From: Gemmatimonadota bacterium
GTDB taxonomy: Bacteria; Gemmatimonadota; Gemmatimonadetes; Gemmatimonadales; GWC2-71-9
Assembly: GCA_022710485.1 (NCBI GenBank)
Contig: JAKLGU010000008.1
Location: 64,083 to 103,307, forward strand
Length of the DNA: 39,225 bases
Direction: 5' to 3'
The translations under genes were made by a program, and so were the position numbers. Within the stretch, counting starts at the first letter, position 1, and each line of letters opens with the position of its first letter. This document shows positions 8,122 through 15,069 of this stretch, one piece after another. The notes under the pieces were generated by a model that saw only the letters and a program-made list of their open reading frames with translations, searched no databases and was not told the origin of the DNA.

Positions 8122-10662
8122 ATGACGTCGTCCGCCCGCATCCCGCTGTTTGCCGGAGTCGTCGCCGCTGCCCTCGCGCTGGCTGCCCCGCTCCACGCCC
8201 AGACCGCCGAGATGACCAAGCAGGAGTACTTCAAGTACGTCCCGCTCTCCTACCCGCGCATCATCCGGCAGACCGTGGCCGACAGCGTCTTCGGACTGTA
8301 CGGCCCCCCGATGGGCCCCGCCGTGGTCGACGAGGCCCCCCGGGACGGGATCGAGGACGGCCGCGGCCGGCTGCTGCAGGCGCTGGGCGTGCGCTTTTCA
8401 CCCTTCATGATCCGGAACACCGGGCTGGTGCCGCTCGACATGCAGCAGGCGCAACAGATCAGCGGCGCCACCCTGCTCACCATCGATCGCTGGGACACCT
8501 ACGCCGGCGCCCAGCTGCTCGGCACCGAGACCGTGGATTTCGCGTCGCTCGGCTCCCGCCCCTGCCCCGCCGGCACCGTGTCCCGCGACAGTCTGCTGGC
8601 CCTGCTCCGCCTGGAGACGCCGATCGAGGACTGCCGCGTGCTGCAGCTGCTCCGGGAATTCGACCCCAACCAGCCGCTGGCCGAGTCCTTCAATACCGCC
8701 GCCGTCGACCCGGACTACGACCCCTTCTCGGTGCTCTACTGGAACTGGCCCGGGTTCGACCCCGCCACCTGGAAGGCGGCTTTCCTGGACCCGGCCACGG
8801 GCCGATTGCAGCGGAAGTACGATCCGGCGATCTCGGTCTACGTGCACCCCTTCATCGCCCCGGTCGATGGCGCGGGCAGCCGGGAGCCGCGCTACGAGTT
8901 CGTCCTGCAGTACTGGTTCTTCTACCCCTTCAACGACGCCGGGAACAAGCACGAGGGGGACTGGGAGCACATCAACGTCGTCATCAGCCCGATGTCGCAG
9001 GTGACCGCGCCCCAGACCGCCGCCCAGGTGGAGGAGCTCCTCCGCCGCGGCCCGGACCAGCTCGACGGCGAGGATCCCCTCGTGATCCGTCGCATCGACT
9101 ACTACTTCCACTACAACGTGATGCCGGTGTCCTTCGGCGCGCCGAATGCCTATGCCCCGCGCGACGAATGGCGTCGGCAGTCCAAGGCCCTGGCCAACGG
9201 GCGCGCGGGCGCCGCCGAGATGGACGCCATCGTCCGGTACCGCGCCTGGGCCGACAGTGCGGAAACGAAGGTCAACACCCACCCCATCGCCTACATCGGT
9301 GCCGACAGCAAGGGCCTCGACCTGTTCCTGTATTCCCCCGGCGCCCATAACCAGGACGGGCACGGCACCTATCCGTTCGTCGGGATCTACTCCGGCATCG
9401 GCCCCGCGGAAGCCGCCGAGCAAGTGCTGAAGGAGTTCGATCACCAGGCCTACCTGACCGGGGGCGCCCCGCTCCCCGATTACGTGGAGCCCTTCGACTC
9501 GGTCGGACGGGTCAAGCTCCTGCCGGATTGGGAACGGATCTACACCCAGGTGTACGCCGACCCGGAGTATCGGCGGGACTGGGCCTGGTTCGTCCTCCCG
9601 ATCCGCTCCGGGTACCCGGCGTCGCAATCGCCGTTCGCGGGGATCGTCAGCCACGCCGAGACCGGCAACGTCCCGCCTTTCACGCTGACCTACATGGGCG
9701 GGTGGGGTGGCTGGAACCGGAACGGCGCCACCGGCGGGTTCTACCTCTACGACCCGCAGCGACTGCACACGATCATCAGCGCGTCCTCGCTGGACCAGGT
9801 GCAGAACAATTTGGGGTGGCTGAACGCACCTGTCGTGGCGCTGATCACCCTGCCGCCCATCGACGTCATCTACAAGGTGCTGTTGCTCCCGGTCCGCCGG
9901 CTCTTCGGGCCGTTCCCGGTGCACTACTCCCCGATCGCGGAACTGCCGGTCCGGACCATGTCGCTGGCGGGCGGTGTCATGACCGCCAACATGACGCCGG
10001 AATGGACGGCGCTGCTCCTCAACGGCCCGCAACTCGGCGAGATCGTGGGCCGACTCGCCGCGGCGGCCGGTACGGGGGCCCTCGGCGACGAATCCGACGT
10101 GGCCGCGGACGCGACCTCGTACGTCGTACAGATGGACTTCTACCTGGGCAAGCGGTTCGTCACCGAGAACACCTTTCACAACTCCAGCAGCGGGCTCAGT
10201 ATCTCGGTGCCGCTCGAGGAACGGCCTGACGACCCGTTTGACGTCACCGGCACGCTCAAGTTCTACGAACTGGCCAGCAGCATCCGGTACAACCTGCTGA
10301 CCGGCGGGCTGCAGCCGTATGTGAAGATCGGCTACGGCTGGAGCTGGTACCAGGCGGTGGATATCAGCACCGACGGGGTGCCGCTGGCGGACTCCGACGG
10401 TCCCTGGGTCCGGCAGCCCACTTTCTTTCCAGCGAGCAATCTCTGGCCCAACACCACGCACTGGGGGGCGGGGCTCGAGTTCTTCCTGCTCCGGAGCAAC
10501 GCCCCGATCCCCCGCGGGATCGACGTGAGCCTGAAGGGGGAGTGGGCGTCGTATTCGAGCGACCTGGGCGTCACGTTCGAGAACGCGGCGCTGCTCGGCT
10601 TCGACTCGGAGCCGACCGTCACGCGGAGCGTGTTCGGTTTCTTCGGTGTGGTTAGTTTTTAG
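8122..10662 (+). CDS. Secreted protein with Vps62-like domain and C-terminal beta-barrel-like region
   Basis: This is a large exported protein of 846 residues with no firm functional name. An N-terminal signal peptide ends near L-H-A-Q (residues 25-28). Residues about 230-480 contain WFFYPFNDAGNKHEGDWEHI and, further on, SPGAHNQDGHGTYPFVGIYSG. These match my memory of the Vps62/DUF946 family, in which a G-D-W-E-H motif is central. The last ~180 residues alternate polar and hydrophobic (LKFYELASSIRYNLL, LQPYVKIGYGWSWY, VSLKGEWASYSSD) and the chain ends in aromatic F (VFGFFGVVSF), as outer-membrane barrels do. I infer an outer-membrane or surface protein. The stop TAG runs straight into a heptamer array. 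The family match should be tested by profile search. Confidence 0.65.
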   Translation: MTSSARIPLFAGVVAAALALAAPLHAQTAEMTKQEYFKYVPLSYPRIIRQTVADSVFGLYGPPMGPAVVDEAPRDGIEDGRGRLLQALGVRFSPFMIRNTGLVPLDMQQAQQISGATLLTIDRWDTYAGAQLLGTETVDFASLGSRPCPAGTVSRDSLLALLRLETPIEDCRVLQLLREFDPNQPLAESFNTAAVDPDYDPFSVLYWNWPGFDPATWKAAFLDPATGRLQRKYDPAISVYVHPFIAPVDGAGSREPRYEFVLQYWFFYPFNDAGNKHEGDWEHINVVISPMSQVTAPQTAAQVEELLRRGPDQLDGEDPLVIRRIDYYFHYNVMPVSFGAPNAYAPRDEWRRQSKALANGRAGAAEMDAIVRYRAWADSAETKVNTHPIAYIGADSKGLDLFLYSPGAHNQDGHGTYPFVGIYSGIGPAEAAEQVLKEFDHQAYLTGGAPLPDYVEPFDSVGRVKLLPDWERIYTQVYADPEYRRDWAWFVLPIRSGYPASQSPFAGIVSHAETGNVPPFTLTYMGGWGGWNRNGATGGFYLYDPQRLHTIISASSLDQVQNNLGWLNAPVVALITLPPIDVIYKVLLLPVRRLFGPFPVHYSPIAELPVRTMSLAGGVMTANMTPEWTALLLNGPQLGEIVGRLAAAAGTGALGDESDVAADATSYVVQMDFYLGKRFVTENTFHNSSSGLSISVPLEERPDDPFDVTGTLKFYELASSIRYNLLTGGLQPYVKIGYGWSWYQAVDISTDGVPLADSDGPWVRQPTFFPASNLWPNTTHWGAGLEFFLLRSNAPIPRGIDVSLKGEWASYSSDLGVTFENAALLGFDSEPTVTRSVFGFFGVVSF

Positions 10663-10686
10663 GACTGAGGACTGAGGACTGAGGAC
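10662..10686 (+). repeat. Heptamer array (GGACTGA x 3.5)
   Basis: Three perfect GGACTGA units (10662-10682) plus GGAC. The last base of the upstream gene's TAG stop is the first base of unit 1. Because the period is 7, TGA recurs in all three frames. Related arrays are at 25410, 35391 and 36822. Confidence 0.9.
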
Positions 10687-10719
10687 GGTGAAGATTCCCC
10701 CTGGCAATGGAGCGTCGTG

Positions 10720-12282
10720 ATGAAGCGAATTGCTGTATTGGCCCTCATGGGCGCGCTCGCGCTCACGACGGGGGCGCAGGCACAGAAGGCCCCCGGCACG
10801 GCCGCCAAGAAGCCGAACATCCTCGTGATCTGGGGCGACGACATCGGCTACTGGAACGTCAGCGCCTATAACCTCGGCCAGATGGGCTACCGGACGCCGA
10901 ACATCGACCGGATCGCCCGCGAGGGGGCGTTGTTCACTGACCTCTACGGCCAGCAGAGCTGCACCGCCGGCCGCGGCGCGTTCCTGACCGGCCAGAGTCC
11001 CTTCCGGACCGGCCTCCTGAAGGTGGGACTGCCCGGCGCCAAGGAAGGGCTGCAGCCCCAGGACCCGACCCTCGCCGAGCTCGTCAAGCCGCTGGGTTAC
11101 GCGACCGGGCAGTTCGGCAAGAACCACCTCGGCGACCTCGACGCCATGCTCCCCACGATGCACGGCTTCGACGAGTTCTTCGGCTCGCTGTATCACCTGA
11201 ACGCCGAGGAAGAGCCTGAGGACCCGGACTATCCGAAGGACCCCGCCTTCCGCGCCAAGTATGCCCCGCGCGGCGTGCTGCACACCTGGGCGCTGCCCGA
11301 TGGCGGCCAGCGGATCGAGAACACCGGCCCGCTCACCAAGAAGCGCATGGAAACGGTGGACGAAGAGTTCGAGGCGGCGGCCGTCAAGTTCATCCGGCAG
11401 GCGCACAAGGACGGGAAGCCGTTCTTCGTCTGGTTCAACGCCACCCGGATGCACATCTGGACCCACCTGCAGCCCAAGAGCCAGGGCGTCACCGGCCTCG
11501 GCGTCTATCCGGACGGCATGGTGGAGCACGACGCCATGGTCGGACGGCTGCTCGGCCTCCTCGACAGCCTCGGCATCATGGACAACACCATCGTGATGTA
11601 TTCGACCGACAACGGCGCGGAGAAGTTCTCCTGGCCCGACGGCGGCAGCTCCCCCTTCCGCAACGAGAAGGCGTCGAACTGGGAAGGCGCCTACCGGGTG
11701 CCCGGCATGATCCGCTGGCCGGGCACCGTCAAGCCGGGCACCGTGCTCAACGACCCCGTGTCCCACGAGGACTGGGTCCCGACCCTGGTGTCGGCGGCGG
11801 GCAACCCGAACGTGACGCAGCAGCTGCTAACGGGGACCACGGTGGGCGGGAAGACCTTCAAGGTCCATCTCGACGGATACAACCTGACGGACTACCTGAG
11901 CGGGAAGGGCCCGGACCCGCGGAAGGAGTTCTTCTACTTCAACGACGACGGTGTGCTGGTGGCGTTGAGGTTCAATCAGTGGAAGTTCGTGTTCCAGGAG
12001 CAGCGCGCCGAGGGACTCGGTGTCTGGCAGGATCCCTTCGTGCCGTTGCGCGCCCCGAAGCTCTTCAACGTGCGGTCGGATCCCTTCGAAATCGCCGACC
12101 ACGAGTCAATCGGTTACGGCAAGTGGTACATCGAGCACATGTACCTGATGGTGCCAGCCCAGGGTTACGTGGCCCAGTTCCTGTCCACGTTCAAGGACTA
12201 TCCGCCGCGCCAGAAGGCCGGCAGCTTCTCCCTCGATCGGGTGCTGGAATCGTTGCAGGTGGGGGGACAGCAGAACAACTAG
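10720..12282 (+). CDS. Sulfatase (arylsulfatase family)
   Basis: This is a secreted sulfatase of the alkaline-phosphatase superfamily (520 residues) that hydrolyses a sulfate ester, substrate unknown. A signal peptide ends near A-Q-A-Q, which places it in the periplasm. Metal ligands are visible in WGDDIGYWN and in STDNGAEK, with a Lys-His pair at FGKNHLGD. The residue to be converted to formylglycine is Cys81 in SCTAGRGAFLTGQ; the motif is C-x-A-x-R rather than the textbook C-x-P-x-R. The ATG at 10720 is chosen over the adjacent GTG at 10717 because GGAG lies 7 nt upstream of it. The stop is directly followed by the octamer element that separates it from convergent ccdA. No formylglycine-generating enzyme is encoded in the window. 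Confidence 0.92.
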   Translation: MKRIAVLALMGALALTTGAQAQKAPGTAAKKPNILVIWGDDIGYWNVSAYNLGQMGYRTPNIDRIAREGALFTDLYGQQSCTAGRGAFLTGQSPFRTGLLKVGLPGAKEGLQPQDPTLAELVKPLGYATGQFGKNHLGDLDAMLPTMHGFDEFFGSLYHLNAEEEPEDPDYPKDPAFRAKYAPRGVLHTWALPDGGQRIENTGPLTKKRMETVDEEFEAAAVKFIRQAHKDGKPFFVWFNATRMHIWTHLQPKSQGVTGLGVYPDGMVEHDAMVGRLLGLLDSLGIMDNTIVMYSTDNGAEKFSWPDGGSSPFRNEKASNWEGAYRVPGMIRWPGTVKPGTVLNDPVSHEDWVPTLVSAAGNPNVTQQLLTGTTVGGKTFKVHLDGYNLTDYLSGKGPDPRKEFFYFNDDGVLVALRFNQWKFVFQEQRAEGLGVWQDPFVPLRAPKLFNVRSDPFEIADHESIGYGKWYIEHMYLMVPAQGYVAQFLSTFKDYPPRQKAGSFSLDRVLESLQVGGQQNN

Positions 12283-12341
12283 GCGGGGAAGCGGGAACGC
12301 GGGGAAGCGGGGAGGTCTTCCCCGCTTCCCCGCTGACCCGC
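12283..12341. repeat. Octamer repeat element, inverted, filling a convergent gap
   Basis: All 59 bases between the sulfatase stop and the ccdA stop are octamers plus a 3-nt spacer: four direct units (12283-12314), GTC, and three inverted units (12318-12341). The core 15-bp stem (12299-12313 with 12319-12333, 5-nt loop) has the same sequence as the stem at 4614-4651. Unit 2 and the outermost inverted unit are the degenerate ones in both elements. It probably acts as a bidirectional 3'-end hairpin; there is no T-tract. Confidence 0.88.
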
Positions 12342-13070
12342 TTACAGCCTTCCCTTCAGGAATTCCGGCGTCAGGCTCTGCAGCCACCCCGCGAGCCGGG
12401 TGAACTCGCCGGTCACCATGAGGAGTCCCACGAAGATCAGCAGCACGCCGCTGGCCCGCATGACCCAGGGCAGGTACTTCCGGAACCGCTGGAACCAGTC
12501 GAGGAAGCTCTCCATGGCCCACGCCGCCACGAGAAAGGGCACGGCCAGCCCCGCTGAGTAGGTTCCGAGCAGCGCCATCCCCCGCCCCACATCGCCCTGC
12601 GTGGCCGCCATCCCCAGGATCCCTCCCAATATCGGCCCGATGCACGGCGTCCATCCCGCCGCAAACGCCATCCCCACCAGCACCGACCCGAGGTAACCGA
12701 GCGGCTTCCGGTCCAGGTGCACCCGCTGCTCCTGCTGCAGGAAGGCGAACTTGAAGACGCCGAGCGCGTACAGCCCGAACAGGATGATGAGCACGCCGCC
12801 CACCCGCTGCAGCCAGACCTGGTAGTACTTGAGCGCCGAGCCGAGGGCGGTGGCGCTGGCCCCGAGGATGACGAAGATGAGCCCGAACCCGAGGACGAAG
12901 AGGAGGGCGTGCGTCATCGCGATCCGGCGCCGGCCGCCCATCTCCTCCAGCGTCATCCCGGTGATGAAGCCGAGATAGCTCGGCACCAGCGGCAGGACGC
13001 AGGGCGAGAGAAAGCTCAGCACCCCCGCCGCAAAGGCCACGAGGAAGCTGATCTGGTCGGGAGTGCTCAC
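12342..13070 (-). CDS. ccdA: Cytochrome c biogenesis / thiol-disulfide transporter CcdA
   Basis: CcdA is an inner-membrane protein that passes reducing equivalents from cytoplasmic thioredoxin to periplasmic thiol proteins, for example for cytochrome c maturation. The 242-residue protein has about six hydrophobic helices. It shows the two family half-motifs with the redox cysteines, LSFLSPCVLPLVPSYLGF near residue 24 and GWTPCIGPILGGILG near residue 140, in the expected pseudo-twofold arrangement. The start is the GTG at 13070, with GGAGG just upstream, and it overlaps the Fur-family stop by 4 nt, so the pair is translationally coupled. It is the last gene of a four-gene operon and converges on the sulfatase gene. 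Confidence 0.93.
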   Translation of the reverse strand: MSTPDQISFLVAFAAGVLSFLSPCVLPLVPSYLGFITGMTLEEMGGRRRIAMTHALLFVLGFGLIFVILGASATALGSALKYYQVWLQRVGGVLIILFGLYALGVFKFAFLQQEQRVHLDRKPLGYLGSVLVGMAFAAGWTPCIGPILGGILGMAATQGDVGRGMALLGTYSAGLAVPFLVAAWAMESFLDWFQRFRKYLPWVMRASGVLLIFVGLLMVTGEFTRLAGWLQSLTPEFLKGRL

Positions 13071-13537
13071 AGACCCTCCAGGGCGCGCCGCTGGCAGTCA
13101 CGGCAGGTGCCGTGCAGCTCGACGCGGTGCGTGCGATAGCGGAACTGGTGCTCGTCGGCGATGATGGGAAGCATCCGCTCGAGGCGCTCGGTGGTGAACT
13201 CCTCCACCCCGCCGCACGAGGAACAGACCAGGTGCCCGTGGGACCCCTGCGGCGTGGCCCCCTCGTAGCGGCGGAAACCGTCGCCGAACTCGTGCAGCCG
13301 GATGAGCCCGCTCTCGACCAGGAGCTCGAGCGTCCGGTACACCGTGGCGATGCCGACCTGCTTCCCCTGCCGGGAGAGGCGCTGGTGCACGGCGGCGGCG
13401 GTCAGGTGGTCGGGAGAAGTGAACACCGCGCCGGCGACGAGGTCGCGCTGCTGCGTGACGGGGAGCCGGTGTTCCCGGAGGTAGTTGCGGAACCGCTCGA
13501 GGAGGTCGGCGGCCTCAGCCGAGGTCAGGTGCGCCAT
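13067..13537 (-). CDS. Fur-family metal/peroxide-responsive transcriptional regulator
   Basis: This 156-residue protein of the Fur/Zur/PerR family should bind DNA as a metal-loaded dimer. The winged-helix part includes LPVTQQRDLVAGAVF and IATVYRTLELLVESGLI (recognition helix TVYRTL). The dimerisation part has HGHLVCSSCGG and a second HGTCRDCQ, giving two C-x-x-C pairs for a structural zinc. I cannot tell from motifs whether it senses iron, zinc, manganese or peroxide. Its 5' end overlaps the upstream unknown gene by 23 nt, and its stop overlaps the ccdA start by 4 nt. Being co-transcribed with ccdA suggests, by inference only, regulation linked to thiol redox or cytochrome maturation. Confidence 0.92.
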   Translation of the reverse strand: MAHLTSAEAADLLERFRNYLREHRLPVTQQRDLVAGAVFTSPDHLTAAAVHQRLSRQGKQVGIATVYRTLELLVESGLIRLHEFGDGFRRYEGATPQGSHGHLVCSSCGGVEEFTTERLERMLPIIADEHQFRYRTHRVELHGTCRDCQRRALEGL

Positions 13538-13919
13538 CGGCCTCGACGGGATACCACCGCTCCAGCGGGATCTGGACCGGCGGCTCCTCCTCGGTGCGCT
13601 TCGGCACCAGCGCCACGAGCTCGTCCAGCGCCTCGAGCGGCCCCCGGCCCACCTCGGCGAACTCGGAGACGAACTCGCCGCGCTTCTTCCCCTTGAGGGT
13701 GTGGGCGTAGCGCGCCGTGTAGATCACCAGGCGGTCGCCCTCGACGCGGGAGAGGATGGCGGTGCCGTACTCCTTGCCCTCGCGCCGGAACGGGCGAAAC
13801 ACCCAGAGCCCGTGCAGGTCCGCCACCGGGAGCTGGGTGGCCACCGCCTCGGCGAGGAGCGCCCAGCCGGCGCCCGCGCCCGGCTCCGGCGGTGCGGCTA
13901 GCGGGTAGCCTGTTCCCAT
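13515..13919 (-). CDS. Unknown 134-residue protein in the Fur-CcdA operon
   Basis: I do not recognise this protein. It is predicted soluble, with no signal peptide or membrane helix. The N-terminus is Pro/Gly-rich and is followed by an apparent alpha/beta part: LHGLWVFRPFRREGKEYGTAIL, strands such as RLVIYTARYAHTLKGKKRG, then a helix LEALDELVALVPKR. It overlaps the upstream TIGR00300 gene by 22 nt and the downstream Fur gene by 23 nt. Being trapped between two real genes in a third frame argues that it is translated. The ATG at 13919 has GGAAA just upstream, inside the previous gene. Codon use looks the same as its neighbours. Confidence 0.72.
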   Translation of the reverse strand: MGTGYPLAAPPEPGAGAGWALLAEAVATQLPVADLHGLWVFRPFRREGKEYGTAILSRVEGDRLVIYTARYAHTLKGKKRGEFVSEFAEVGRGPLEALDELVALVPKRTEEEPPVQIPLERWYPVEADGAPDLG

Positions 13920-14995
13920 TTTTCCACGTAGAGGCGGAGGACGTGCATGAAGTCCTGGGCGTTGGTCACCACGCCGTAGGCCTGGTGGGTGCCGCGGTCC
14001 TTCAGCTTGTTGACCACGAACTCGGTCTGGTCCACGCAGATCGTCATGAGCTCGCTGGGGACGCCGTCGTAATGGGTGTGGAAGGCGGGGAGCATGTTGC
14101 CCACCGCGATCGCGTGCAGCGCGGTGGCCACGAAGATGGCGCCGGTGGCGCGCACCGCGTGCTCCCGCATGGCGTCCTGCGCGGCGAGCGAGTCCTGCAC
14201 CACGCCAGGGAGCGGGCCGTCGTCACGGATGGAGCCGGCCAGCACATACGGCACCTTCGAGGTGACCAGCGCGTGCATGATGCCGCTCTTGATGAGCCCC
14301 TTCCCCACCGCCTGCTCGATGGAGCCGAGCGCGCGCACCCGGTTGATGGCGCGCATGTGGAGCCCGTGGCCGCCGTCGGTGGGCTGGCCGGTGTTCGACA
14401 TCCCGAGGGTGGTGCCGAAGATGGCCGCCTCGATGTCGTGCACCGCCACGGCGTTGCCCGCCAGCACCGCCTGCACATACCCGTTGCGGATGAACCACTC
14501 GAAGTCGGCCCGCGCGCGCGAGTGCACCAGCGCCGGCCCCACCACCCAGATCACGTACCCGCCGCGCCGCTTCTCCTCCCCGATCCGCGCCGCCAGCTCC
14601 TCGTAGTTCACGGGGCGTTCGCGACTCACCTCGGTGGACATGAAGCGGAACTCGTTCCCGCTGTGCGCCCCGGCCAGGAACCCGGCGGAGTGCACGTACA
14701 CTCCGTGGCTGCCGTCCTCCGCCTCGCCCATCACGACCTGCTCCCCCGCCTTGAGGCGCCGCGGCTCGGCGATGGTCAGCTCCTCCCCGCGGCGGACGAT
14801 GACGCAGTCCATCCGGGGCCGGGTGGGCATGACCCACTTCCCGCCACCCAGGTGGACGTAGGTCGGGAGGTTCGAGGTGGAGAAGAAGTCTTCGGGCAGG
14901 ACGCCGTCGGCCGGCAGGGGCGCAAACCGCGCCGCGGGTGCACCGGCAAAGGGGGCCTTGGTGAAGTCGGGTGGGGTGTAGCGGGGGGTGGCCAT
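13898..14995 (-). CDS. TIGR00300-family enzyme (ArgZ/AgrE C-terminal-like, candidate ornithine cyclodeaminase)
   Basis: This 365-residue protein belongs to the family named TIGR00300 or LOR/SDH-like. Members include the archaeal-type ornithine cyclodeaminase (ornithine to proline) and the C-terminal half of cyanobacterial AgrE/ArgZ. Recognisable blocks are FFSTSNLPTYVHLGGGKWV, RPRMDCVIVRRGEEL, GGYVIWVVGPALVHSRAR, NTGQPTDGGHGLHMRAINRV and CVDQTEFVVNKLKDRGT. It lacks the N-terminal arginine dihydrolase domain of AgrE. The ATG at 14995 matches the start of relatives; a longer open frame upstream reads through the neighbouring gene's DNA and is rejected. A good promoter sits 11 nt upstream, so the mRNA may be leaderless. 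It is the first gene of the operon running to ccdA. The function is known only by family. Confidence 0.82.
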   Translation of the reverse strand: MATPRYTPPDFTKAPFAGAPAARFAPLPADGVLPEDFFSTSNLPTYVHLGGGKWVMPTRPRMDCVIVRRGEELTIAEPRRLKAGEQVVMGEAEDGSHGVYVHSAGFLAGAHSGNEFRFMSTEVSRERPVNYEELAARIGEEKRRGGYVIWVVGPALVHSRARADFEWFIRNGYVQAVLAGNAVAVHDIEAAIFGTTLGMSNTGQPTDGGHGLHMRAINRVRALGSIEQAVGKGLIKSGIMHALVTSKVPYVLAGSIRDDGPLPGVVQDSLAAQDAMREHAVRATGAIFVATALHAIAVGNMLPAFHTHYDGVPSELMTICVDQTEFVVNKLKDRGTHQAYGVVTNAQDFMHVLRLYVEKWEQATR

Positions 14996-15005
14996 AGGAA
15001 GGGGA

Positions 15006-15034
15006 ATCTTAGGGGTGGCCGAGAGGGGATTCAA
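15006..15034 (-). promoter_or_regulatory. Promoter of the TIGR00300-fur-ccdA operon, possibly leaderless
   Basis: On the minus strand TTGAAT (15034-15029) and TAAGAT (15011-15006) are spaced by exactly 17 nt. The ATG at 14995 begins 11 nt after the -10 box, so transcription would start within a few bases of the start codon. No Shine-Dalgarno sequence is present, which agrees with a leaderless mRNA. Confidence 0.55.
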
Positions 15035-15049
15035 GTCGAATCCCCCTCG
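15023..15049 (-). terminator. Hairpin downstream of the PLC-like membrane protein gene
   Basis: GGGGATTC and GAATCCCC form an 8-bp stem around AAGTC, extended by three more pairs after one bulged C. It lies about 20 nt past the stop at 15070. There is no T-run. It overlaps the -35 box of the next operon, so terminator and promoter share the same bases. Confidence 0.45.
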
Positions 15050-15069
15050 ACCATGCCGGGCTGCCGGGC

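Noticed and set aside
8398..11766. Very long open frame on the minus strand opposite the Vps62-like protein and sulfatase genes.
   Set aside because: The translation is His/Arg/Gly/Val-rich low-information sequence typical of an antisense frame in high-GC DNA, and the plus strand has two clear genes with signal peptides and motifs.
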